A DNA stretch of 64,000 bases from Nipponacmea schrenckii (GCA_030562195.1 JAUJPP010000005.1:28011106-28075105), one strand, 5' to 3'; shown: positions 12,701 to 23,715, counted from the first letter of the stretch. Numbers and translations are program-made. The notes: a model not told the origin generated them from the letters alone.

Positions 12701-15700
12701 TAATATGGGTTGTTGCCTTGTTCTTAAAAACGCATTTGCCTTTGTTCTTGAATTCTTTGTGGAGACGATAGAGAGCTGGTTTCTGGATGGATTTTTATAC
12801 GCCCACATGAATATGTGGACGTATATTGTCGTCGCCGCTGTCCGTCGGTCCGTCGGTCTTTCGGTCCGTCGGTCCGTCAACATTTGTTGTAGACACAATA
12901 GAAGCAAGAATTTTCAATTGATTTTTATAAAACTTAGTGTGAGCATTAGAATTGATAAGACGACGGCCATGTTCGATTTTGATGATTTTTCGATGAACGG
13001 TTTTTTGGTTATTGCCCCTTCCTCAGTATTTGTTGTAGACACAATAGAAGCTACAATTTTCAAGGGATTTTAATGAAACATGGTGTGAGCATTGAAATTT
13101 ATAAGATGGCGGTCAAGTTCGAATTTGAAGATTTTTGATGAACGGTTTTTGAGTTTGCCCTTGACTTACTTACATCACGTCAAAATTTATTGTTGATGCA
13201 ATAGAAGCTACAATTTTCAATGGATTTGAATGAAACTTGGTATGAGCATTGGAATTGATAAGATGGTAGTCAAGTTCGATTTGGACTATTTTTTGACAAA
13301 CGGTTTTAGAGTTATTGCTCCTGCCTCTATATTTGTTGTAGACACTATATAAGCTTCAATTTTCTATGGATTTTAATGAAACTTGATATGAGCATTGGAA
13401 TTGACAAGACGGTTGTCAATTTTGATTTCGACGATTTTCCATACACGTTTTTTGATTAATTGCCCCCGCCTCTATATTTGTTGTAGACACAATAGAGACT
13501 ACAATTTTCAATGGATTTTAATGAAACTTGGTATGAGCATTGGAATTGATAAGACGGCGGTCAAGTTCGAATTTAAAGATTTTTCGATGAACGGTTTTTT
13601 AGTTATTGCCCTTGACTTAGTTACATCATTATTGTTCATGCAATAGAGGCTACAATTTGCAATAGATTTAAATGAAACTTGGTATGATTGCCCTTGACTT
13701 AGTAAAATTTTGTCAGAAATATTTTTTGGTGGTCAAGTTTGAATTTTACGATTTTCCACGAATAGTTTTTTTAGTCTTTGCCCTCGACTTCAATATTCGG
13801 TTAATTTTTTTTAGTTATTGCTCAATTTATTATTCAAATTCAATGCTGCCAGTGGGCGTATGAAATTTGGTGTAAATGTTTGTAATCACTCAAGGATGAA
13901 CTCTATTAAAAATCAGACCAATCGAAAAATATTTTCTTATAGTTATTGCCCTTGTTCTTGAATTCTTTGTGGACACAATAGAGAGCTGGATTCTTGATGG
14001 ATTTTGACTTAAACTTGGTGTGAGTGTTTGTTATAACCCAAGAATGAACCCCTACAGAAAATCAGACCAATCGGAAATTATTTACTATGAGTTTTGCCCT
14101 TGTTCCTGAATTCTTTGTGGACACGATAGAGAGCTAGTTTTTTGATGGATTTTGACGAAAATTGGTGTGCGCCTTTGTAATCACCAAAGGAAGTACCCTG
14201 TTAAAAATTAGACTAATCGAAAAAATATTACTATGAGTTATTGCCCTTGATCTTTAATTCTTTGTGGACCCGATAGAGAGCTGATTTTCGTGATGTATTT
14301 GGATGAAATTTATTGTGAGTGTAATTTAACTTGAAGAAAAATCTTTCATTTACCGATAATTCTTGTCAACATCCCGGACAAATTGGCTGCCATTATAAAT
14401 ATGGGCGTATTTCGATGACCATTGCTATTTTCTCGTTTTGTTTTTCAAGTTGATAAAACGTAGTATATCATAACCATTTGTAGTTGCTAAAGTTGGGATT
14501 TAGTGTTATAGATGGTATAGATCCAAGTAAAGGTATGAAAGATGAGGCTATGAAGAAAAATATATACCGAGATTATGTAGTTGACTTTGTTGATGGTCAT
14601 AAAACGATTCTAGAAACAGGTACGACGCAGTATTACATATTATTGTAGATAAAACGCATGATATCTCTTTCGAAGGCAACGATTGACAATTAATGGTTTA
14701 TTGTGGAATTTCTCCGATCCACGGATTGTGAAGGAGGCCATATGTTTAGATACTATTAGTTACGCCCGTGATCTGTTAACCGTTCGTCATTTATGGGGTC
14801 ACAATCTACAAATTCGTTCAGGTACAATAACCCTTTTTGGTGACCTTTATTGGTATTATCAGGAACGTGAAGATACGTTCATGAAGTACATGTTCTATCT
14901 TTTTACAAGATCATGACCGAGGGCCAGGGGCGTATCGTGACCATTTTGACGGGGGGGGGGGGGGGGGGTTGTAACGTCTAAGTTTTACCGACGAACTTAT
15001 GTTTTCCGGCAAAAATAATTTAATCGCACTATTAAGTATATACATTATACACGAACGAAATCCATCGTTATAGCAAATCCTAAGCCTCTAAAAACCATAT
15101 CAATCAGGGGTGTATCTAGAATATGCCTGAGAGGGGGGACTGGAAGGTGATTTTTCCAAGGCAAGTCCTGCAGGCCAAAGGCAAAATCTACGACTGACCT
15201 TAGACTTCGTTGTTTTTTAACTTGAATACTAGTTCCAAGTATCATGATTTCCACTTAAATATACTTAAATCGTGGCCTTAAACGTGGAGATCCTATTCGA
15301 TCTCGGGGTCAATCTTTGCAATATTTTCAATCTTCGCAATTTTGTGAATGCCCTAAATTGTCATGTTCTGTTTATTATCTTTAGATAAATATGACTGTGC
15401 TGTTATATCCGGTGGGTTCTCACAAAGTTTCATGCCGTGTAATGCTTTGTTTGAAATCGTCCGAATCGTCAAACCAGGTAAAATCCTCATCATTCACAAA
15501 TTTTTAGAGACATGGTCTAAATACCATGTTTTTAAATGTACCAAATTAAACTTTTATACACAGGTGCATTCTATAGCTGACGTCTTGAAGATAAGACGTA
15601 GATCCAAAAAAGTGCAGACAAGATGTAGAATTTACATACTGTCAAAATGTTGGTATAACATATATTCATATAAGCGTATTCCGAAGCACAGTTTCATTTT

Positions 15701-16108
15701 ATTTCATTGCCTTGAATGTTTTCGTTCTTTTGAAAACTTAGATTTAAGGCTGCACTTTAAAAGTCCCCAGATTGATAATCTGATTACATAGGATTATAGA
15801 ATCCAAACACACAGAGGATCCGTTGCAATATTCGACCAAACCTGTATATCTTACACTGGTTTCATACCATTTCAGGGGGAGTAATCTGTATTGAAATGAT
15901 AGAGAGTAATTTGGTGAAAGTTGAAGAATTTGTAGATAGATTAGAGCCATTATGGAACACATTCATAGAAAATGGTGTTTGGAAAATATTGCGAAAAGAA
16001 AAAATTCCCCAATTAGTAATTGATGAAACTGGACTTTTGATGGTGTATGAAGTTTTAGTATCAGAAGTTAATATACCTCAATTACCTCTTGTAAATAACA
16101 ATGATTAA
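9721..16108 (+). CDS. METTL27: METTL27-like class I methyltransferase, copy 1
   Basis: Five exons join in phase to 711 nt, 236 aa: 9721-9840, 10863-10991, 14484-14619, 15385-15477, 15876-16108 (TAA). The product is a small SAM-dependent methyltransferase of the METTL27/WBSCR27 type, about the usual family length. Motif I is VIDIAAGTGLATQA (exon 2), motif II region DGIDPSKGM (exon 3), motif IV region DCAVISGGFSQSFMPCNA (exon 4) and the post-motif strand KPGGVICIEM (exon 4-5 junction). The substrate is unknown. Start chosen: the first ATG, giving MGDSKNSFSLKTAF, conserved in copy 2. Exon 2 uses a weaker donor (GCG|GTGGGA) than copy 2 (GCG|GTAAGA). Intron 2 is swollen to 3.5 kb by three copies of the CGCCCAC repeat. 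A polyadenylation-like AATAAA follows at about 16160. Confidence 0.88.
11195..12287 (+). repeat. CGCCCAC repeat element R1 (mobile, internal ~160-bp monomers)
   Basis: Begins TTTTTATACGCCCACAT with an imperfect terminal hairpin (TATACGCCCACAT, GA, ATATGTGGACGTATA), followed by a tract of CCGTCGGT-type repeats. The body is about six tandem monomers of roughly 160 bp; the phrase TATTGCCCTTGACTTAG recurs at 11531, 11693, 11853 and about 12016. It ends CTGCCAGTGGGCGTA at 12261, then TTACCTTGCCTGGCAAGCT, which also flanks other copies. No coding capacity. Lies in intron 2 of METTL27 copy 1. Confidence 0.75.
12383..14409 (+). repeat. CGCCCAC repeat element R2 (outer element)
   Basis: Starts TATACGCCCACACATTAAT, then a C8 run and GTCT repeats, and ends ATGGGCGTA at 14409. 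Its monomer differs from R1: each carries GACACGATAGAGAGCTGG and CCCTTGTTCTTGAATTC, spaced about 150-165 bp (12448, 12595, 12757, then 13975 onward). The middle is occupied by element R3. Confidence 0.65.
12798..13860 (+). repeat. CGCCCAC repeat element R3, nested inside R2
   Basis: A complete copy from TACGCCCACATGAATATG to CAGTGGGCGTA, with R1-type monomers (ACAATAGAAGCTACAATTTT...). It interrupts an R2 monomer: removing 12798-13860 rejoins GATGGATTTTTA with TGAAATTTGGTG and restores the monomer without loss. This is the best evidence here that the unit moves as a discrete element, consistent with a duplicated TA target. Confidence 0.65.
14683..14916 (+). other. unassigned 77-codon open frame in METTL27 copy 1 intron 3
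   Basis: Open frame beginning MTINGLLWNFSDPRIVK and ending in TGA at 14914-14916. The frame stays open upstream for a few more codons. Its base composition is less AT-rich than its surroundings, and it is rich in aromatic residues. It resembles a fragment of a real protein rather than random intron, but I cannot assign it to a family. It may be a piece of an unrecognised mobile element, because no matching exon occurs in copy 2 of the host gene. Confidence 0.25.
14951..14968 (+). repeat. G18 homopolymer
   Basis: Eighteen consecutive G in an AT-rich intron, preceded by CAGGGGCGTATCGTGACC. A related G-rich phrase (AGGGGTGTATCTAGA...GAGGGGGG) occurs at about 15107-15137. It could form a G-quadruplex; its length may be unreliable in assembly. 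Confidence 0.8.
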
Positions 16109-16109
16109 A

Positions 16110-17889
16110 AAAGTCAAGATGCCAAATTTATTTGCATTCACCATGAAGCCCATAATCTACAATAAAATACCACTGGGAAGTCAAGTATACTAATAAACTC
16201 CATAGAAATCTCAAATATTTTATTGATTTTGGGTCATTGACACAGATTGGTACGCATGATGAAATTTAATGATAAGGCTTTATGAGATTTTCAAAAGTCC
16301 TTTTTAAAAAGGTGATTAGATGTGAGTAATTCCATTATCAAACATTTCATTATGCATTCTATTATTTCTGATTCAGTTTCGTTAACTTCCAAGGTAGCCT
16401 CGATACTCAGTAAGTTAGACTCGTGGTCGCTAACCTAAAAGTCCAGCGTGCAATCGCAGAAAAGGTCGAGATGAACTTTCAAATTTTTCAGAAAGGTTAA
16501 CCCTTGTCAGTGCTGCACGTCGGGGGAACTGACATCGAGGCTCCGTGTGCATGTTAAAGATCCCTCAACAGTTCGAAATCGCAAAGGAGTAGGCTAATTC
16601 CGCTGTCCTGGCAAAATTTCACTCACTGACGTTGTCCGTCTTCATGCTCATGTCCATATTTCTATACTTTATATCATAGTCTTTCATAGAAAAAGCATTT
16701 TCAACTTTCAACACTTATTATCATTCGCAAGTTCATAAAACTGCATCTTCATCTACCTAACCATAATCGTTTTAAAGTCCATCATCAACTTCTCTGATTT
16801 GGCTATTTGAGCAAAACACCAGCTTTCGAAGTGAGTATTAAATCCCTCAATCGGACATGGCTCGTTAAGGCGAAGCAAGTTATAATCGACATTACCAAAC
16901 TAAATTTAAGAGAAGATCATTGACATTGGTTCCTTTATCACCACCTGCAGTCGACCGTACCACTTCCCGTTCCTTGTCCTGGTACCAAGGTCAAGGTAAC
17001 CATATCCCTAGCATTTGTAATGGTTATGGATCACTATGCACATGCACCAACTAGCTAACAACCTTACCGAACCCGTAAAAGAGTCTGAAGTTCACCAACT
17101 CCTAGCCCAGCAGGTAAATATAAACGAAGAGAGGGCCCCACATCTCTTTTTCTTTTTAGATCCATACTCCTCTTGACCGACATGACCCAGGATCTGTCGA
17201 TCTTTCTTCAGACTATCCGCACCTCGAACCAGATCCAGTCCGTACACAGTGATGCATTTCTAACTACCAAGCGATTATCATTTGCACCGTCTACAATCTT
17301 ATTCCCCTCGGAGGTGCGGGAAACCCCAAAGTTTTTGGTGCCTAGTTTTTCTGACTCAGCCATATCTGTCCAAATAGCTATCGGAGGCTGGGAATAGAGT
17401 CAGCAAGTTTCGGACTAGTGGCTTCAATGATACCTTGATATGCTGATGAGGTTTCGGACTACGAAACAACTTGCTTTACAGAAATCTACCTTAATTATTG
17501 GATCCTCTAACCTGAACGGATTACTAAAAGTAGTTCAGCCACCGAAATACATTCGAACCCTGGTGCCCAAAACTATCACAAACTGTCCATCCTTGTATCT
17601 CAAGACAATGGTCCTAAACCAGCTATCGCCATTCTGCATGTAGGCCCTAAACAACAACGACCAGGCGATGGGTGTGGGAGTAGTGTGGCTAAAAACTGGG
17701 CAATTTCCATTTAGTCTGATTCGGGATGTCGCATGCGGGTGTGTGAGGTCATTCTGTCCAGCAATCTGTTGATTTATAAGACGGCCAGGTTTATTGACGA
17801 AAGCAATGTGCCATAGGGAAGATCGTTTATGTAACATTTGACGATATGAAAAGCTACAAAAGATAATTAATGTTTTCAGAAAATAAAAG
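16110..17889. other. intergenic; diverged SINE at about 16390-16660, otherwise degenerate
   Basis: About 16390-16660 aligns with the full SINE at 30541-30903: GTTAGAC, GCTAACCT, AAGGTCGAGATGAACTTTC, TGTGCATGTTAAAGAT, GGAGTAGGCTAAT, CCGCTGTCCTGGCAAAATTT. Its box B region (GTGCAATCGCAG) is decayed and the copy is old. From 16900 to 17890 the base composition is more balanced, and short open frames occur on both strands (such as 17173-17397 plus). It probably belongs to the decayed body of the Penelope-like element whose end is recognisable at 17890-18044, but no domain could be identified. Confidence 0.45.
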
Positions 17890-18044
17890 ATTAAAATGTC
17901 CAATATCAAGGTCCTAACCAAAAACCAGATAAACAAGAAATCCAGACAAATGACAGAATCCATTCAGATCAGAAGACACAACTCCCAACTTAACAGAGAC
18001 ACAAAAGTTTTTATTTCTCATGCGTATGACCCCCTCATCATGTA
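17890..18044 (+). mobile_element. Penelope-like element relic: GIY-YIG C-terminal end
   Basis: The frame reads NIKVLTKNQINKKSRQMTES, then IQIRRHNSQLNRDTKV and ISHAYDPLIM, then stop. The pattern (E[SA]I.IR....LNRD....S..YD.L) matches the C-terminal end of the GIY-YIG endonuclease domain that closes Penelope-like retroelement proteins. The upstream RT is not recognisable. The 3' untranslated part continues to at least 18290. Confidence 0.6.
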
Positions 18045-18240
18045 ACACGCTTAGTTCAATCTATAACCTGTTTATTTAATTTATTGATCCAGAGATTATT
18101 TATAATTAGTGTCATTAAATTTTTTAAACACCTATTTTACTTAATTTAAATGTTCAAATTTTTAAATTGAAATTAAATGTCTATTCTCGTTGCTTATGTA
18201 GCATCTATCTAACGGTGTTGATATTATCTTTTGTGTTGAT

Positions 18241-18280
18241 GCTCCTGATGAAGACAATGTAGATTGTGAAACGTTGTGTG
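18241..18280 (+). ncRNA. hammerhead-like motif in the 3' region of the Penelope relic
   Basis: CTGATGA (18245-18251) is followed by a short hairpin (ACAAT, GTAG, ATTGT) and GAAAC (18268-18272), the order of the conserved core of a hammerhead ribozyme. Penelope-like elements are known to carry such motifs. Stem II has two extra bases and stems I and III are not convincing, so it is best read as a degenerate remnant. Confidence 0.3.
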
Positions 18281-18550
18281 TAATAAAATGAAACTAAGGA
18301 GCAGTATACCATTATTTAAAACAAATTAGGTATGGTCCATTACGAGTCAATATTATTTACCTTGTATTCAAGTGGAATATAATATATATATATAATATAT
18401 TGTTACAGTTAATTTAATGTTATCGTTGATATATTATTTTTCTTTTATCGTGAATGTTTATATTTGGCAATATTTCATTGCAAAAATGTCTTCTGAATTC
18501 CTAATTCCATGCGATTCAAACATCATTTTAAACATTTTCTTAGTAACGTC

Positions 18551-19018
18551 TTCCTAAAGTAACGTTTGGATATATACATGAAGAAACCGTTGCTTTCACA
18601 ATCCCAAATTATCGTCATTAAATTTGATTGGTAGAGAGTTTACTCTTCTACCAATTAGTTTCCTTCTAAAAAACTATACCGTACGTAAGATCTTTAGTTA
18701 CAGTTTAATAATCAAAGTTTACAAGGTCAAGGCCGTATCATGAAATAAATGTGGTTCTGGCATTACAACCGGGACAGATTCGTAAGAAAGAAATTTACCG
18801 CTTCAAGTGTCTGCGTCGCTTTTTTCTGGCTTTCGATCTGACGTGCGATAGAAAACTCGTTTTGAATTTATGAAAACAATGATTCAAAGGAGGCCATTTT
18901 GAATTAGTCCAAATGTTATGAGATCACTGTTTTGAGTTTATTAGTTTCTAATGACGAGAATCTGGGATTGTGAAAGGAACGGTTTGTTCATGTATATACC
19001 CAAACGTTGCTTTAGGAA
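18551..19018. mobile_element. MITE with ~65-bp terminal inverted repeats
   Basis: The left end TTCCTAAAGTAACGTTTGGA and about 45 further bases match the reverse complement of the right end (about 18950-19018), with a few mismatches and one short indel. The interior is AT-rich and non-coding. A partial second copy of the terminal sequence follows at about 19035-19067 (CCAAACTTTGCTTTAGAAAC). No clear target duplication was seen. Confidence 0.7.
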
Positions 19019-19309
19019 CATGTTGGTGAATGTATATGTATCCAAACTTTGCTTTAGAAACATGAATTAGTTATAAGTGTCTTAATTTTTACGCAAAGTA
19101 AGCCCCTAAACTTTTTGGGTTGCGTAAAGTTTCAGTGCAGTGTCTTAGTCCTCTAGAAGAACATTTTGGAAGACATTCTCATCTTACCACAAAGCAAGAA
19201 ATTTCTCTTCAGATAAATCTGATCCATAACCCATGGCGTGAACTGGAGGAAAGAGTAATAATAATAACTAGAACTGTGAACTGAACAGTACTGAGAGTGG
19301 CAAACAAAC

Positions 19310-19650
19310 CCTATGGGGCCACTTGATACAAGGTCACGTGATATAGACTTTTGAATGTTTAAACACTCAAAACAAACTGTTTAACAACCATTATAAGCAT
19401 ATGTATGGACAGTACATTTGTCTTGAAAATTATTAGGGTAATTGAAGGTCAAGGTCACTTGATATAGACTTTTGAATTTTTTTAAAAACTTAAACGGGTA
19501 CAAAAAAATTGTTGTCGACCATTGTAGGCCTATGTGTGGATAGCAAAGGTCAAGAACATTCTACTTGTAAAAATTCAGGGTCATTGAAGGTCAAGGTCAT
19601 TTGATATAGCCTTTTAATTTTTTAAAAATTCAATCGGGCTTAAAAAAATT
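19310..19650 (+). repeat. short tandem array, ~120-bp unit, three copies
   Basis: The phrase TGATATAGACTTTTGAAT (last copy TGATATAGCCTTTTAATT) recurs three times at intervals of about 115-130 bp (19340, 19457, 19600). Each is preceded by AAGGTCA-type words and followed by a lysine-codon-rich AT tract. No coding potential. Bases 19650-20190 after it hold no recognisable feature. Confidence 0.5.
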
Positions 19651-20199
19651 AAATTTGAAAATGAAATATCTGTTCCCTACAAATATTAGATAAAGTAACA
19701 AGGTTCAAAAAATCGTACAAATCGGAGAAAAATTAGCGGACTTATTAAAATTTTGCTAAATGTCACCGTTCTGTGATAACACATAAAGTTTCACTTCCGG
19801 TTCGAATTTTTTTCTCTTATTGGGTTCTAATTATGCCTGATAGTTTATATGTATAGCTTTTGTACTCATTTTTTACATACACCGGAGGTTGGGTCACCCA
19901 ACGTGGCTCTGAAAAACAGGAGTTCTCACGCACAAACCGGAAGTGGTAGAAATTTTTTTTATGATGTCTATTTATTTCTATAGGCGACTTCTCTATATTC
20001 TGTAATTTTCAAAGCGATCGGATAATTAGCATCAGAATTATGCAATTGTTCAATTATTATTATGCAATTTCTCACTTCCGATGCATACAAATTTTAGTTA
20101 TAAATATTCATTTTCTATTCCAGTACGTATCCTATCGCATTTTTCAAACCAAATTTCAATACCATTTTCGAGTTTTATGAAAACAAAGAGTGACAAATT

Positions 20200-20290
20200 T
20201 CTAATTTGCCACTCAATAAACTCTTTATTTTACATGGGTCAGAATTAGGCCCAATAAACAATGACATGGTCCTGTCTCACATTCAGCCCA
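20200..20290 (+). repeat. dispersed repeat, copy A
   Basis: ATAAACTCTTTATTTTACAT, GGGTCAGAATTAGGCCCAAT and GACATGGTCCTGTCTCACAT through TTCAGCCC are found again, nearly identical, at 50625-50698. The unit is short and AT-flanked. It is probably the end of an interspersed element, and the family was not identified. Confidence 0.7.
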
Positions 20291-20973
20291 TGAGTTAACA
20301 CGTGACACATGACATTTGGTGTAAACGCAGCATAACACATTCATAATATATTTTAATTTTTTTAGACAAAATTCGAACAGATTTAAATGTGTAAATTCAC
20401 AGCTTTAAAACAATTTATCGAAAGAAAAAATACAACAAAATTTAAAGTAAAATTTGTTATTGGCGGATACATGGCACTGTGTTATGTTTAATTATTAAAT
20501 GTCCATATAAATTTTCATAAAATCAACCATTTAATTATATTCATTTGACTGATTTGATTATGTAGCCTACTGACTTGACCTTTTGGGCATAAGGTCTCAA
20601 GTCAGCAACGCCATGAATATATTTGTTGAGGTTATCAAAATAATCCAATAACACTGGCCAACTATAGGAATAATCGAAAACTGTAAACTACAGGGAATTC
20701 AACATCTTGAACCATAAATTGAGAAAAGCAACTTTTCGAAAGTCTGAACGACAGAGAAAGAAACCAGAACACAGCAACACAAGAATATTATGAACAGGGT
20801 TGGGAGGGGAGAGTTTTTCTGTCAGCAAGGTCAGAGAGGGAGAAGCTTAGAGTGACATCTAGCGACTAAAGTATTAAGGAGAGTAATGCCCTATCCTGGG
20901 TGTCCAGGGCTACAGAAATTGTTAACATGAGTCAATTTGTATTTCTCTTCAAAGACCTAAGAAAGTCAACTTT

Positions 20974-21019
20974 TTTTTGCGATAAAATAGTTGGAACAAC
21001 AACTATTTTATCGCAAAAA
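20974..21019. repeat. perfect 20-bp hairpin, 6-nt loop
   Basis: TTTTTGCGATAAAATAGTTG (20974-20993), loop GAACAA, then its exact reverse complement at 21000-21019. Perfect complementarity over 20 bp is unexpected for neutral sequence of this age. It may be the fused ends of a small inverted-repeat element. There is no coding frame through it. Confidence 0.85.
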
Positions 21020-21314
21020 GGCGGATACCAAAATCACTGCAAATTTGGTTGAATGAGACCATTATTAGTATGCAGTTACATGTGTTACAATTTCCTAGAA
21101 GTCATCGAGATAATGGTGAAGAGAATCAGGATCAGTTTCTTTTGCTACAGTTAAGGGAAGAAGCAATGCTCCAAAAATACTACAAGGGATTGAACAGCCC
21201 ACGGGTAGGCATATGTCAATGTAATATTGGTTTTCAAATCTAAAACTTAGTAAGTCGAAATCAGCAGGATCTACCCTTAATAGTCTTACGCTGATTTTAT
21301 GTCCATTTTGTGGA

Positions 21315-21512
21315 CTACTTTGCCAAATGATTTTTTTTTACTGCACACGTGTCAGTGTCTATGAAACTATTTATGCAGTTGGAGGCTGGGTGAGACAAAT
21401 GGGTTATCATCCTCCAGTCCCCATCAGACTTTTTCACTACACCAAAAGGAAAGACATGTAAATTTGATAGAGGGAGAAAATCAATTGTATGCATTTGTGC
21501 ATAAAAACGCAA
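21315..21512 (-). mobile_element. DIRS-like reverse-transcriptase fragment
   Basis: The minus-strand frame includes LSNLHVFPFGVVKKSDGDW followed by RMITHLSHPASNCINSFID. This is the RT fingers region of tyrosine-recombinase (DIRS-type) retroelements: P.NL..SP.GVV.K.DG.WR.I.HLS.P....VN.FID. Only about 65 codons survive; no other domain is seen nearby. Relic. Confidence 0.6.
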
Positions 21513-21764
21513 ATGCTACAATTACAGCATTATTTATGTATTTATCTTAAATCTCTTCTGTCAATGGTTTCCTTCTTATTGTATAATATAAACAGAGTTT
21601 TATCTTGTAAATAGTTATTCCCCTACTTGATAACGATAATAGAACACTGTCTTGTTGATACGTCGCAGAATAAATAAAATCAGTAAATGTTATTCCATAA
21701 AGCTTAGTTATTATTTTTGGTAGAGTGGTTGAGAACGGTATGCTGTAAGGTTAATACATGTACA

Positions 21765-22173
21765 ATTAGTCACGCAGAACCCATGATTGTGAGGTCATAC
21801 ATAATATACCGTCAGTCATTTTGAGGCTCCAACAATGGGAATTGTATTATTCCATTCATTAGAATTCTCAAGCGAAACATGAATATTGCCCTTCTGATGT
21901 GATAAAAAAAATTAGGTTGACAAGGTTGACCAGACTGTGAACAGCTCCGAGTGTGGTAACGGAACCTGAAATTAGTCACGCAGAACCCATGTTTGTGGGG
22001 TCATACATAATATACCGTCAGTCATTTTGAGGCTCCAACAATGGGAATTGTATTACTCCATTCATTAGAATTCTCAAGCGAAACATGAATATTGCCCTTC
22101 TGATGTGATAAAAAAAAATAGGTTGACAAGGTTGACCAGACTGTGAACAGCTCCAAGTGTGGTAACGGAACCT
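21765..22173 (+). repeat. 206-bp tandem duplication
   Basis: Two adjacent direct copies, 21765-21970 and 21971-22173, begin ATTAGTCACGCAGAACCCAT and end GTGTGGTAACGGAACCT. They differ at only about six positions plus small A-run changes, so the duplication is recent. Non-coding. Confidence 0.9.
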
Positions 22174-23157
22174 CAAACGATGACTTTTGAATCATTTGAT
22201 ACTTTTGCCTGCTTTCAACTGCAATACTTTAAAGTCTACGATTTTCGAACAATTTGTGAATAAAAAGCTTCAGATATCTGGTAATAATTATACTTTGTCC
22301 CCCATTGCTTAAGACTTTTTGAATTTTAAAAAAGCCTTCTTAAGCCCTGTGTTTCCTCAGTCGCTGAACGAACAGACGAAGAAACTAAACCGTTTTATTA
22401 AATATTCAAGGCATATTAATCTTTATCTAATTTTTATTCCCGTGGTAACTATAACACTCTTTTTACACTGACGCACTTGTAGTTGTATGCGCAACCAGAT
22501 TATATTGTGTGATCGATCGGATAAGAAACTAAAATTCTTTGAATATTCTTTTGATTTTCAGCTGCATCAGATGCATCTTCTTATTAAACATATCAAAGAA
22601 AAAACGAGCTAAATCGGTCCATAAATAAGCCCAACAGACTCGATTCGAATTCCTTGCATTATTTGCAATAGCTCACATCCGATCAAAATTGTTGTGGACA
22701 TTCATTTTCAGTTCCAGCAGATTAATACATGTTTGGTCATAACAAAAAAATGAACTTGAGGCGTTCTCGAAAAAAAAAATATTGACTGCATAACAAAGCG
22801 TGACAGAATTTGTACACAATTACGAGTGATTGACAGACCGGATCGATCGACCTTTGAACCTTCTCAGGAAAAAACTTTAATGATATAAGAATTTTCTCAG
22901 AACAATTCCATTCAGGTATGATGTTTGTTATCTTTTTTTAGCAAGACTATTTTTCGAATTAACAGTTGTGTTACTAAAGCCAAATACGTCTTTTGATTTT
23001 GGAGTTTATAGAAGCCCGGGTAAATGCTGAAGCGTACTATTTCCCAGGTATTTTGAAGCCGGGTGAAGATTTGTAGAATTTCTAATTGTATGAAGTGAAA
23101 GTAAGTGACAGATATATTTGTAACTTGTTTTAATTGGATGATGTGTGAATGAAGTTT
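22174..23157. other. intergenic, nothing recognised
   Basis: AT-rich with short unpaired homopolymers. I see no open frame with family similarity, no RNA gene and no paired inverted repeats. Confidence 0.4.
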
Positions 23158-23437
23158 TACGTCCCACTTTTCTGCACCTTATGGGTCATGAAGACGGGCA
23201 GCGATTTCATCTGTTGAAGGATCTTTAACGTGCACAGCCTGTAGCACAAGTGGCCTCGGTTTATTGTCCCATCCGAACGACTAGACCCTTTTTACCATGT
23301 CAGTCCCTCCAACCTGCATCACTGACAAGGGAAAACCAGACTGCAAAATCCGAAAGTTCATCTGGACCTTTGTCGGGATTGAACCCTGGACCTTCATGTT
23401 ATCGAGGAAGCGTCCAACTCACTGAGCTACCGCGGCT
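23158..23437 (-). mobile_element. tRNA-derived SINE, minus-strand copy
   Basis: The reverse complement starts GGAGCCGCGGTAGCTCAGTG at 23437 with a box A-like start. It contains a box B-like GGTTCAATCCCGACAAAGG and continues through TTAAAGATCC and GCCCGTCTTCATGACCC to GGGACGTAAAACTTCATTCA. It is the same family as 30541-30903 but about 80 bp shorter through internal loss. No target duplication was found. Confidence 0.8.
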
Positions 23438-23559
23438 CCAAAAAAGTTTAGGCTAAAAGCCCTCCTCTAAAGTAGTGTAAGACCGCAATTTTTTCGTTCT
23501 TCTATTAACTATCCAAAGTTTGGAATGGCGAGGATGTTAAGCTATTAGCATTTTTCTTT

Positions 23560-23715
23560 CTGCTTTTTTACAAATCTTGTATATGCATATTATTTTGTAT
23601 ATTGAATTATAGATGTGAATGTATACATTATACCTCTGTTTTAATTTTTTCAATAACTTAATTATAGGTCACACAATAGTACGCATCAATATCTAAAATC
23701 ACCTATTTTCAATTG
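23560..23715 (+). repeat. dispersed repeat, second copy of 8830-9000
   Basis: Shares CTTTTTTACAAATCTTG, a TATGCATAT stretch, TGAATGTATACATTAT and TCACCTATTTTCAATT, in the same order as 8830-9000. It directly abuts the foldback element starting at 23717. Confidence 0.55.

Noticed and set aside
17535..17963. 142-codon minus frame
   Set aside because: Opposite to the Penelope relic; hydrophobic, with no recognised domain.
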